This document shows, piece by piece, positions 8,425 to 16,228 of a stretch of 64,000 bases of DNA. Origin of the DNA: Lachnospiraceae bacterium (GTDB taxonomy: Bacteria; Bacillota; Clostridia; Lachnospirales; Lachnospiraceae); contig JAFSDJ010000038.1 of NCBI GenBank assembly GCA_017436305.1, positions 1 through 64,000 on the forward strand, read 5' to 3'. The translations under genes and the position numbers were made by a program. Each line of letters opens with the position of its first letter. The first letter of the stretch is position 1. The notes beneath the pieces are model-generated. The model saw nothing but the letters and a program-made list of their open reading frames with translations. It was not told the origin of the DNA and did not search any database.

Positions 8425-9960
8425 ATGTTTTGTAAAGTAATGTCAGGTGCCTTACGTGGCTTGGAATGCTATGCTGTTTCCGTAGAAGTAGACGTTTCTG
8501 CCGGACTTCCATGCATGGAACTGGTAGGCTTTCTAAGCTCAGAAGTAAGAGAGGCAAAAGAAAGGGTAAGAGTTGCAATGCAAAATTGTGATGTTCCCAT
8601 TCCGACAAAAAGAGTAACTATTAATTTGTCTCCTGCAAATGTACGAAAAGCAGGCAGCTCCTTTGATTTACCCATCGCCATAGGGATATTGGCAGATATA
8701 AGAAAAATAGAAGCAATCTGGCTTGAAAAAGTATTGTTTTTAGGAGAACTTGGACTTGATGGGAGCGTAAAAGGAGTAAAAGGTGTACTTCCTATTGTGC
8801 TTGATGCAAAAAAACGAGGAATAAAAGCATGTGTAATTCCAAAAGAAAACGAAAAAGAGGGAAGACTGGTTCAGGGAATTAGAATATTGGGAGTTGAACA
8901 TTTTACGGAAGTAATACAACTTTTGAAAATGTCGAAAATACTGGAAATGCCGGATGCATTTCGGGATAATAAGCAGATATTTACCGGTAAAAACCAGGTG
9001 GAACCTGATTTTTCGGATGTTGCAGGACAGATAGTTGCAAAGAGAGCAGCACTAATAGCAGCAGCGGGTTTTCATCATTTTCTTATGCTGGGAGTGCCGG
9101 GAGCCGGAAAAACCATGATTGCAAAGCGGATTCCGGGAATACTGCCAAAGTTATCCGCAGAAGAATGTCTGGAAGTTTCTAAAGTCTACAGCATATCAGG
9201 ATTGCTTACAGAAGGAAAACTTATGGACAATCCTCCTTTTGTAAATCCACATCATTCTATTACTATGCAGGCATTGACCGGTGGGGGCAACGTGCCTATG
9301 CCCGGTGCTTTAAGCCTTGCTCACAAAGGTGTGCTATTTTTAGATGAAATGACGGAATTTAAAAGAGCTACTTTAGACAGTATGCGTCAGCCGTTAGAAG
9401 AAAAAAGAATACAAATTGCGAGAAATTCAGGAACCTATAAATATCCGGCAGATTTTATGCTGGTGGGAGCAATGAATTTATGTCCTTGTGGCTATTTTCC
9501 AGATTTGGGCAAATGTCACTGCACTGCTTATGAACGAAAAAGGTACATAAACAGAGTGTCCGGTCCTTTGCTTGACCGAATAGATATTTGTGTTTCGGTA
9601 GAAGCTCTTTCTATTGGAGAGTTAGCTGTAAGAGATAGAAAAAATAGTCCTACCAGTGCGGAAATGGCACAACTGGTAAAATGTGCAAGGGAAGTTCAAA
9701 AGGAAAGATATAAAAGAGAGGATATACAATATAACAGTCACTTGATGAATCAGATGATAAAGAAATACTGCGCATTAGATAAACAAACAGAGCAATTGTT
9801 AGAGGACGTATTCAAGAAACGAAAGCTCAGTGCAAGAGCGTATTATCGAATTTTAAAGCTGGCAAGAACTATTGCGGATTTAGACTTATCCGGTCAAATT
9901 AAAGAAGAACATGTAATTGAGGCACTAAATTATACGACTGCACTGGAAGAACTGCAATAG
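8425..9960 (+). CDS. comM: ComM/YifB family Mg-chelatase-like AAA+ ATPase
   Basis: AAA+ ATPase of the ComM/YifB family. In naturally competent bacteria ComM is a helicase that promotes branch migration during integration of taken-up DNA. The N-terminal 170 residues form the typical ChlI-like domain (GLPCMELVGF near residue 28, INLSPANVRKAG near 72). Walker A GVPGAGKTMIAKRIPG lies near residue 225, Walker B LFLDEMTEF near 310, and a Cys-rich NLCPCGYFPDLGKCHC near 352. The C-terminal Mg_chelatase_C domain ends the protein at 511 residues, the normal length. It is directly followed by dprA, a common pairing. Activity in magnesium chelation is not expected. Confidence 0.93.
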   Translation: MFCKVMSGALRGLECYAVSVEVDVSAGLPCMELVGFLSSEVREAKERVRVAMQNCDVPIPTKRVTINLSPANVRKAGSSFDLPIAIGILADIRKIEAIWLEKVLFLGELGLDGSVKGVKGVLPIVLDAKKRGIKACVIPKENEKEGRLVQGIRILGVEHFTEVIQLLKMSKILEMPDAFRDNKQIFTGKNQVEPDFSDVAGQIVAKRAALIAAAGFHHFLMLGVPGAGKTMIAKRIPGILPKLSAEECLEVSKVYSISGLLTEGKLMDNPPFVNPHHSITMQALTGGGNVPMPGALSLAHKGVLFLDEMTEFKRATLDSMRQPLEEKRIQIARNSGTYKYPADFMLVGAMNLCPCGYFPDLGKCHCTAYERKRYINRVSGPLLDRIDICVSVEALSIGELAVRDRKNSPTSAEMAQLVKCAREVQKERYKREDIQYNSHLMNQMIKKYCALDKQTEQLLEDVFKKRKLSARAYYRILKLARTIADLDLSGQIKEEHVIEALNYTTALEELQ

Positions 9961-10029
9961 GATATAAAAATAATTTTTACTGGTTTTGTGTGTGCAGTAA
10001 ACAAAAAAGAAAAGAATTGGAGAAAAAAT

Positions 10030-11199
10030 ATGGAAACGAGTATAGATTATAAAAAGGAACTGCCATATGCGTACTGGCTTCATAACATAAAAGGTGTAGG
10101 GAATAAAGGAATACGCAAACTTCTTAAAAAAGTAAAACTTCCCAGCAGATTATTTTTTTTGACAAAGGAACAGTTATTTAAGAATTATTTTGAGGAAGAA
10201 AAGTGTTTTACAGAGAAAGCTTTAGAGCATATTCAAAAAAGCAAGGAAATGTGGAATGTGGAAAAAGAGTACTTAAAGCTGGAAAAGCAGAAGGTTGGCT
10301 TCTTCCCAGAGTTTCATCCATCCTATCCGGAAGCCTTAAGAAAAATACCCGATGCACCATGGGCGATTTATGTAATGGGAAAACTTCCTGATGAAAATAA
10401 ACCGACGGTTGCTGTTATTGGTGCCAGGGAGTGTTCCGCTTATGGAGCGTATATGGCTAAAGAACTTGGAAAAAAGTTAGCCGCAAACGGAATACAGGTA
10501 GTGAGTGGCATGGCAAAGGGAGTTGACAGCCTTAGCCAGAAAGCGGCATTGGAAGAAGATGGAGAAGTTTTTGCAGTGCTTGGAAGCGGTGTGGATGTTT
10601 GTTATCCCATAAGCAGCAGGCAAATTTATGAACAGATGAAAAGTAGAGGCGGTATTATTTCGGAATATCCTCTTAAAACAGAACCTAAACCCGGAAATTT
10701 TCCTGCCAGAAATCGGATAATAAGCGGTCTGGCAAATGCTGTTGTGGTGGTAGAGGCAAAAGAAAGAAGCGGGACACTTATTACTGTGGATATGGCATTG
10801 GAACAGGGAAGAGAAGTATATGCAGTACCGGGGAGAGGGACAGATGCTTTAAGTAAGGGATGCAATCAGTTGATTAGGGATGGAGCCGGAATTCTTTTTG
10901 ATGTTGAAGAATTTATAACAGAAATACAAAAGAGTTATGTAAACTACGAAGGTGGAGCGGGTATAAAAAACGGAATTATGGAACAAAAGCTTTTTGCCAG
11001 TCTGAATCAATTAGAACAAAAGATTTTAGAAATAATTGATTTTTATCCTAAAACACTGCAAAAAATTTACGATGAATTAATTGACAATGTAAAATATAGG
11101 GAAGAAATAGAGTTAAACAAATTAATGTATACGTTATTAAAGCTTGAAAAGATGGGAATGATTCAGACAAAAGGCGACAATTATCTGTTAAAATCTTAA
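10030..11199 (+). CDS. dprA: DNA-processing protein DprA (Smf)
   Basis: Binds incoming single-stranded DNA and loads RecA during transformation; also widespread in bacteria not known to be competent. The N-terminal helix-hairpin-helix region (KGVGNKGIRKLLKKV) is followed by the Rossmann-like DprA fold with GARECSAYGAYMAKELG, GMAKGVDSLSQKAAL and GSGVDVCYP, then FPARNRIISGLA and EAKERSGTLITVDMALEQG. A C-terminal winged-helix domain covers the last 65 residues. I place the start at ATG 10030 (389 residues), 7 bases after GGAG at 10019-10022; an in-frame GTG at 9988 has no good ribosome-binding site. The gene starts 69 bases after comM. Confidence 0.93.
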   Translation: METSIDYKKELPYAYWLHNIKGVGNKGIRKLLKKVKLPSRLFFLTKEQLFKNYFEEEKCFTEKALEHIQKSKEMWNVEKEYLKLEKQKVGFFPEFHPSYPEALRKIPDAPWAIYVMGKLPDENKPTVAVIGARECSAYGAYMAKELGKKLAANGIQVVSGMAKGVDSLSQKAALEEDGEVFAVLGSGVDVCYPISSRQIYEQMKSRGGIISEYPLKTEPKPGNFPARNRIISGLANAVVVVEAKERSGTLITVDMALEQGREVYAVPGRGTDALSKGCNQLIRDGAGILFDVEEFITEIQKSYVNYEGGAGIKNGIMEQKLFASLNQLEQKILEIIDFYPKTLQKIYDELIDNVKYREEIELNKLMYTLLKLEKMGMIQTKGDNYLLKS

Positions 11200-11274
11200 A
11201 TATTTCTTAAAAATTAGTAAAAATATCTAAATATTAAAAATAATTTTGGTTAATATGGATAGCAATAAACCGTT

Positions 11275-11311
11275 AAACTAGTTTGACATCTGAAATCATA
11301 AATGCTAAAAT
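11275..11311 (+). promoter_or_regulatory. SigA-type promoter of the type IV pilus operon
   Basis: TTGACA (11283-11288) and TAAAAT (11306-11311) are separated by exactly 17 bases, a near-consensus vegetative promoter about 70 bases before pilB. A perfect 10-bp palindrome AAACTAGTTT (11275-11284) overlaps the -35 and could be an operator. The remainder of the 11200-11379 gap is AT-rich. Confidence 0.75.
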
Positions 11312-11331
11312 AGGTTACATAAAGTGAAACT

Positions 11332-11354
11332 GGGTAGAAAAGCTATGTCTGCCC
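11332..11354 (+). promoter_or_regulatory. 5'-UTR hairpin before pilB
   Basis: GGGTAGA (11332-11338) pairs with TCTGCCC (11348-11354) with one G-U pair and a 9-base loop. It falls within the predicted leader of about 60 bases and ends 14 bases before the AGGGAG ribosome-binding site (11369-11374). The leader is too short for a cyclic-di-GMP riboswitch; a role in mRNA stability or protein binding is possible. Confidence 0.4.
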
Positions 11355-11379
11355 GGATAGTGTATGCGAGGGAGTTACT

Positions 11380-13080
11380 ATGGGATTTTCAAGCAGAAGA
11401 AAGCTTCGTATTGGTGATATCCTTATTAATGAAGGACTTCTTACGGAGGAATCGTTAGGAAAAGCATTGGAACTTCAAAAAGAAAAAAAGAAACGTCTTG
11501 GTGAGATTCTTGTAGACGAGGGATTTGTTTCTGATGAAGCGATGGCAGATGCGTTATGTAGCCAGCTTCATATGTCTCGTGCTGATTTTACTAATTTTAG
11601 AATCACTGATGATGTATTGGCAATTTTTGAAGTTGACATATTAAAAAAATATACAGTTATTCCGGTGGAGTACAGTAGCAACAACATCAACGTAGTTCGT
11701 GTTGCTATGGCGGATCCGATGGATATGATGGCAATTGATGATTTGTCTATGATTTCCAGTCGTGTTATTGAGCCGTTAGTTGCTACACCGCGAGAGATTA
11801 TGCTTGCTATTGATAAATATTACGGCAATGCAGAAGCGTTAAAGGCGGCAAGTGATTACGAACAGGAAAGAAGTGATCTATTCGCTGAAGACGAAATGGA
11901 AAAGATGATGAACGAGGACGTAAACAATTCGCCAATCGTTCAGCTGGTAAATGGTATGTTTGAACAGGCTGTTCGCCAGAGAGCATCAGATATTCATATA
12001 GAAGCTTTAGAAAAGAAAGTAAGAGTTCGTTACCGTATTGACGGTGCTTTGTATGAGAGGATTACATATAACATAAAATTGCTTCCGGCGATTGTAGCCA
12101 GATTGAAGATTACCGGGGGTATGGATATTTCGGAGAAAAGAAAACCACAGGATGGTCGTATTACTATTTTTGTTGATGGTAGAGAGTATGACATCCGTGT
12201 ATCTATCTTGCCTACAGTATTTGGTGAGAAGGTGGTAATGCGTATTACCAACAAGAATGCACTTACCAAGGATAAGTCGGAGCTTGGTTTCCCGGAAAGG
12301 GAGCTTGCCAGATTCGACCGTATACTTAAGAATCCTCACGGCATCATTCTTGTAACGGGATCCACAGGTAGTGGTAAATCTACTACACTATATACGGCGC
12401 TAAGCGAATTAAATACTGAATCAGTTAATATTATTACAGTAGAAGATCCGGTGGAAGCGAATGTAGCAGGTATTAATCAGGTACAGACCAATGTGAAAGC
12501 AGGTTTAACTTTTGCCAGTGCACTTCGTTCTATTTTACGTCAGGACCCTGACATTATTATGATCGGAGAAATTCGTGATGGTGAGACGGCTCAGATTGCA
12601 GTACAGGCTTCCATCACAGGACACTTGGTAGTTAGTACACTGCATACTAACTCGGCAGCCTCTACGGTTACACGTTTGGCTGATATGGGAATTCCGCCAT
12701 ACATGATTGCGGACTCCACAGTGGGTATTATCGCACAGCGTCTTGTAAGAAGGCTTTGTCCTAAGTGTAAACGTCCAAGGCTTGCCAATCAGGAAGAATT
12801 GGAACTGCTCATGTTAGAAGGACATGAGGTTACCATTTATGAACCGGCAGGTTGTGCGGTGTGCGATAACAATGGTTATAAAGGACGTATTGGTGTATAT
12901 GAGATTATGGAAGTTACTCCGGAAGTAAAAAAGATAATTGCAGCCGGAGGAGATGCAGAAGCAATAAAACGTGCAGCACTAATTGATGGCATGCACACTT
13001 TGCGTATGGGGGCTACGGATTATGTGTTACAGGGAATCACATCAGTTTCAGAGATGATAAAAGTTTCCTTCGAAATGTAG
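11380..13080 (+). CDS. pilB: Type IV pilus assembly ATPase PilB
   Basis: The extension motor of type IV pili, a cytoplasmic hexameric ATPase of the GspE family. Residues 1-150 form the MshEN-type N-terminal domain (RIGDILINEGLLTEESL, then KRLGEILVDEGFVSDEAM), which binds cyclic-di-GMP in some relatives. The N2/ATPase part has Walker A GSTGSGKSTT at residue 327, Walker B RQDPDIIMIGEIRDGETA and the His box GHLVVSTLHTNSA. A zinc tetracysteine is present (CPKCKRP and CAVCDNNGY). Length 566 is typical. It opens the pilus operon behind a strong promoter, with AGGGAG 5 bases before ATG. pilC follows 37 bases downstream. Confidence 0.96.
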   Translation: MGFSSRRKLRIGDILINEGLLTEESLGKALELQKEKKKRLGEILVDEGFVSDEAMADALCSQLHMSRADFTNFRITDDVLAIFEVDILKKYTVIPVEYSSNNINVVRVAMADPMDMMAIDDLSMISSRVIEPLVATPREIMLAIDKYYGNAEALKAASDYEQERSDLFAEDEMEKMMNEDVNNSPIVQLVNGMFEQAVRQRASDIHIEALEKKVRVRYRIDGALYERITYNIKLLPAIVARLKITGGMDISEKRKPQDGRITIFVDGREYDIRVSILPTVFGEKVVMRITNKNALTKDKSELGFPERELARFDRILKNPHGIILVTGSTGSGKSTTLYTALSELNTESVNIITVEDPVEANVAGINQVQTNVKAGLTFASALRSILRQDPDIIMIGEIRDGETAQIAVQASITGHLVVSTLHTNSAASTVTRLADMGIPPYMIADSTVGIIAQRLVRRLCPKCKRPRLANQEELELLMLEGHEVTIYEPAGCAVCDNNGYKGRIGVYEIMEVTPEVKKIIAAGGDAEAIKRAALIDGMHTLRMGATDYVLQGITSVSEMIKVSFEM

Positions 13081-13117
13081 CAAATAAAGAAATAAGAAAA
13101 CACAGGAGGGAAACAAA

Positions 13118-14338
13118 TTGGCAACATATTCTTATACTGCTGTTGATAAGGCAGGTAAAAAGACGAAAGGTTCCATTGAAGCGGAGTCTTTAGAAAAAGC
13201 AAGGTCCTTGGTTAAGAATGACGGACTTATGGTTACGGAGCTTCGAGAAGCAAGCATGATGGATAAGGAAATTAGCTTGGGTGGAGCATTTAAAAAGAAA
13301 GTTTCGGTAAGAGATTTAAGTATTTTCTGTAGACAGTTTGTAAGTATGCACCGTGCAGGTGTAACGATTCTTGAATCATTGAGGATGCTTACAGAACAGT
13401 CGGAAAATGAAACTATGAGAGAGGCTATTCAGGAAGCTTATTTGGGAGTTCAGAAAGGTGATTCTTTAGCAGTTTCCATGGCGAGATCACCAAAGGTGTT
13501 TCCGAAGTTACTTATCCATATGGTAACAGCAGGTGAGGCATCCGGTAGCTTGGATGTTGCTTTTGAACGTATGTCAGAACAGTTCGAAAAATCAGCCAAG
13601 TTACAAGGCATGATTAAAAAAGCAATGATTTATCCGATTGTAGTAGCTATTGTTGCGGTTGTAGTAGTTATTGTAATGTTAACATTCGTAGTACCAAACT
13701 TTATTGGGATGTTTGAAGATATGGATATTGAGATGCCGGCCATTACTATGGCGGTTGTGTCGGCCAGTGAATTTATGCAGGCTAAATGGTATATCGTAGT
13801 TGCTGTTATTCTGGCATTGGTTGGTTTCATTGTGTGGTTTAAAAGACAGCCTATGGGAGAAGCACTTATTTCCAAAGCGGCTATCAAGATACCATTGTTT
13901 GGTAATGTTACTATTAAATCAAGTTCTGCTAAACTGGCGAGAACGTTATCTACCATGTTAGCGGCTGGTATTCCAATGCCGGAAGCAGTAGAGATCACAG
14001 CAGGAACTATTAATAATTTGTATTATAAAGAAGCTTTAATGAATGCAAAGACAGACGTTATGCAGGGTGTTCCTTTGTCCCAACCGTTGGAAAGAAGTGG
14101 TTTGTTCCCGCCTATGGTATATCACATGACTCGTATCGGTGAGGAAACCGGTAACATTGAGGAAATGCTTGACAGACTGGCTGATTATTATGAAGAAGAA
14201 GTAGAAGTGGCAACTCAGTCCTTGATGGCAGCCTTAGAGCCGATGTTGATTATTTTGATGGCTGGTGTCTGTGGTGTTATCCTTGGAGCGGTTATGGCAC
14301 CTATGGCAGCTATGTACGAAGGACTTGACAATCTGTAA
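13118..14338 (+). CDS. pilC: Type IV pilus inner-membrane platform protein PilC
   Basis: Polytopic platform protein (GspF family) on which PilB and PilT act. It has two homologous T2SSF domains, residues about 70-195 and 275-395: the first contains FCRQFVSMHRAGVTILESLR, the second LARTLSTMLAAGIPMPEAVE. Hydrophobic helices lie near residues 170-195, 222-245 and 370-395. Length of 406 is normal. The start is TTG at 13118, preceded by a strong AGGAGGG at 13104-13110. Only 10 bases separate its stop from the first pilin gene, so the genes are cotranscribed. Confidence 0.95.
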   Translation: MATYSYTAVDKAGKKTKGSIEAESLEKARSLVKNDGLMVTELREASMMDKEISLGGAFKKKVSVRDLSIFCRQFVSMHRAGVTILESLRMLTEQSENETMREAIQEAYLGVQKGDSLAVSMARSPKVFPKLLIHMVTAGEASGSLDVAFERMSEQFEKSAKLQGMIKKAMIYPIVVAIVAVVVVIVMLTFVVPNFIGMFEDMDIEMPAITMAVVSASEFMQAKWYIVVAVILALVGFIVWFKRQPMGEALISKAAIKIPLFGNVTIKSSSAKLARTLSTMLAAGIPMPEAVEITAGTINNLYYKEALMNAKTDVMQGVPLSQPLERSGLFPPMVYHMTRIGEETGNIEEMLDRLADYYEEEVEVATQSLMAALEPMLIILMAGVCGVILGAVMAPMAAMYEGLDNL

Positions 14339-14348
14339 GGGGATTGAT

Positions 14349-14756
14349 ATGAAGAAAAAAAATAATAGGGGTTTTTCATTAATTGAATTAATTATTGTTG
14401 TTGCTATTATGGCGATTATGTTAGGTGTGTTGGCACCACAGTATTTGAAGTATGTAGAAAAGTCAAGGATAGCTGTGGATGATGATACGGCCAACGAACT
14501 GTTGACTGCAGCATGTATAATGCTTGCAGATGAAGATTATGCACCATATATAAATGCTGGTGATAGAATTGAATATGCGTCAACGGGAGTTGTCTTAAAT
14601 CCTAATAATAACTATATTTCGGCGGGGTTGGACGAATATTCCATTGGTTGGCAGAATAAAAAAGTGAAGTCAAGATTGTACAATACCAAAGTATATATCA
14701 TTGAATTTCAGTACAATGCAGGCGAGATGTTCGCAATAGGTGACTGGCAGTCATAG
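14349..14756 (+). CDS. Type IV pilin (prepilin), copy 1
   Basis: A 135-residue prepilin. A short basic leader (MKKKNNRG) is followed by the prepilin peptidase site G/FSLIEL with Glu at mature position 5, and a hydrophobic helix IIVVAIMAIMLGVLAPQY. It is nearly identical to copy 2 up to the EKSR motif and then diverges completely. The downstream part is small and acidic, ending in IGDWQS, with no Cys pair visible besides one Cys near residue 50. I chose ATG 14349 because the longer frame upstream lies in pilC and lacks a site. Whether this or copy 2 is the major pilin is not clear from sequence; copy 2 has the better ribosome-binding site. Confidence 0.88.
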   Translation: MKKKNNRGFSLIELIIVVAIMAIMLGVLAPQYLKYVEKSRIAVDDDTANELLTAACIMLADEDYAPYINAGDRIEYASTGVVLNPNNNYISAGLDEYSIGWQNKKVKSRLYNTKVYIIEFQYNAGEMFAIGDWQS

Positions 14757-14773
14757 TTTCATTAATTGAATTA
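14374..14773 (+). repeat. 17-bp direct repeats flanking the body of pilin 1
   Basis: An exact 17-bp sequence occurs at 14374-14390, where it encodes the FSLIEL part of the pilin, and again at 14757-14773, one base after the pilin stop codon. The second copy is not translated in a pilin frame. It looks like the remnant of another pilin 5' end left by recombination between pilin genes. Confidence 0.65.
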
Positions 14774-14808
14774 GACATCCGAAAATAGGGGTAAGGATGT
14801 TTAAGATA

Positions 14809-14835
14809 AAAAACATTAAAAACATTAAAAACATT
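14809..14835 (+). repeat. Three perfect 9-bp tandem repeats before pilin 2
   Basis: AAAAACATT is present three times in a row, 22 bases ahead of the start codon of the second pilin. A change in copy number would alter leader length in steps of 9 bases and could tune expression, but this is inference. Confidence 0.7.
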
Positions 14836-14856
14836 GTTGAAAAAGGAGAGTTTATC

Positions 14857-15315
14857 ATGAAAAAGACAAATAACAAAGGTTTCTCGTTAGTAGAATTAAT
14901 TATCGTAGTTGCTATTATGGCAATCTTAATCGGTGTATTAGCACCTCAGTATATCAAATATGTAGAAAAATCAAGAGTATCTGCAGACGAAGATACAATG
15001 GATTCTCTTACAAAAGCTGTACAGACAGCTGTAACAGATGATGACTATTATCAGGAAATCGCAACTGGAGACACAATTACTATTAATAAAACAAATACTG
15101 TTGTTGGTGGTTCTGCAAATGGTTTACAGGCAGCTATTAGTGAATTCTATGGCAAAGTAGATGATACAAGGTTCAAATCTAAAGAATACAATGGTGCAAC
15201 ATGTACAATTGAAGTTAGTGAACTTAAAAATGCTGACGGTGTAATAACAGGATACACAGCTTTAAGAAAAGTATCTGGTGCTGTTAGTGCTGACAAAAAC
15301 GGTGAATTCAGATAA
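14857..15315 (+). CDS. pilA: Type IV pilin (prepilin), copy 2, probable major pilin
   Basis: A 152-residue prepilin with leader MKKTNNKG, cleavage site G/FSLVEL (Glu5 present) and hydrophobic helix IIVVAIMAILIGVLAPQY. The rest is an acidic, Thr-rich globular domain ending in DKNGEFR. The start is ATG 14857, placed 8 bases after AAAGGAG (14842-14848); an in-frame ATG at 14797 would add 20 residues encoded by the tandem repeat and would make an unusual leader. The strong ribosome-binding site and the typical size make this the better candidate for major pilin. The assignment as pilA is by role, not by close match. Confidence 0.88.
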   Translation: MKKTNNKGFSLVELIIVVAIMAILIGVLAPQYIKYVEKSRVSADEDTMDSLTKAVQTAVTDDDYYQEIATGDTITINKTNTVVGGSANGLQAAISEFYGKVDDTRFKSKEYNGATCTIEVSELKNADGVITGYTALRKVSGAVSADKNGEFR

Positions 15316-15385
15316 GATTCATGTTTGAAACCGTTAGGATTAAAGTATGAATAGTAATATTTGCATTTAAGGAGACATCACCCCT

Positions 15386-16147
15386 ATGACCATCGAGCTA
15401 TACGTTGTTATATTTTACATATTTATCTTCCTGTTTGGAATTGTAATTGGCAGCTTTTTGAATGTCTGCATATTACGAATTCCAAATGGGGAGAGTATAG
15501 CCAAAGAACGGAGCCACTGTATGAAGTGTGGATACCAGCTCAAATGGTATGATTTGGTTCCTTTGTTCAGCTATCTGTTTCTCGGTGGTAGATGTCGTAA
15601 ATGCAAAGAACCTATTTCGAAGCAGTATCCGATTATAGAGGCAGTAAATGGTTTTTTGTATGTTTTAATTTTTGTGGTAAAGGGATGGAATTTTGACGCA
15701 GTTATTTATTGTCTGTTAGCATCTGCGCTTCTTACATTAAGTGTCATAGATTTTCGCACTTATGAAATCCCATTTGGTATTAATGTATTTATATTTATAT
15801 TAGGTGTAGTACATTTAGTGCTACATATTTCTGATTGGAAGGAATACCTTATCGGTTTCGTACTGGTAAGCGGTATTTTTGAGATAATTTTGCGTCTTTC
15901 CAAAGGTAAGGCAATTGGAGGTGGCGATGTAAAGCTTATGGCGGCCGCCGGTTTGTTGATTGGTTGGAAAAATGCATATTTGGCAATGGTTGCAGGTTGT
16001 GTAATTGGCTCTGTTATACATCTGATTCGTATGAAAGTAACAAAAGAAGGGCATGTATTAGCAATGGGACCTTATTTAGCAGCAGGTATATTTTTAGCTG
16101 TTATGTGGGGCGAACCGTTTTTAAATTGGTATTTTAGCTTGTATTAA
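15386..16147 (+). CDS. pilD: Prepilin peptidase PilD
   Basis: Membrane aspartic protease (family A24) that cleaves prepilin leaders and often N-methylates the new N-terminus. The methylase-like domain has GSFLNVCILRIP near residue 22 and a zinc site of two CxxC pairs (CMKC and CRKC). Catalytic aspartates lie in SVIDFRTYEIP and GGGDVKLMAAAG. About eight hydrophobic helices are spread over 253 residues, the usual length. AAGGAGA at 15369-15375 precedes the ATG. It can serve every prepilin in this locus and any competence pseudopilins elsewhere. Confidence 0.95.
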   Translation: MTIELYVVIFYIFIFLFGIVIGSFLNVCILRIPNGESIAKERSHCMKCGYQLKWYDLVPLFSYLFLGGRCRKCKEPISKQYPIIEAVNGFLYVLIFVVKGWNFDAVIYCLLASALLTLSVIDFRTYEIPFGINVFIFILGVVHLVLHISDWKEYLIGFVLVSGIFEIILRLSKGKAIGGGDVKLMAAAGLLIGWKNAYLAMVAGCVIGSVIHLIRMKVTKEGHVLAMGPYLAAGIFLAVMWGEPFLNWYFSLY

Positions 16148-16183
16148 TACAGGCTTTATATAGAAATAAAAAGAAACGAAAAT

Positions 16184-16215
16184 AAAAAAATGAGGGATAT
16201 ATTCCATATTTTTTT
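16184..16215 (+). terminator. A-rich hairpin with T-tract between pilD and pilM, possible attenuator
   Basis: A run of seven A's (16184-16190) pairs with a run of T's (16209-16215), and GGGATA pairs with TATTCC inside, giving a long imperfect stem. The T-tract is part of the stem, so termination would be partial at best. It sits directly before the AGGGAGG site of the next gene. Confidence 0.35.
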
Positions 16216-16228
16216 AGGGAGGTAAGTC

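Noticed and set aside
11200-11379. Cyclic-di-GMP riboswitch before the pilus operon
   Set aside because: The predicted leader is about 60 bases and I see none of the conserved elements of type I or type II cyclic-di-GMP riboswitches.
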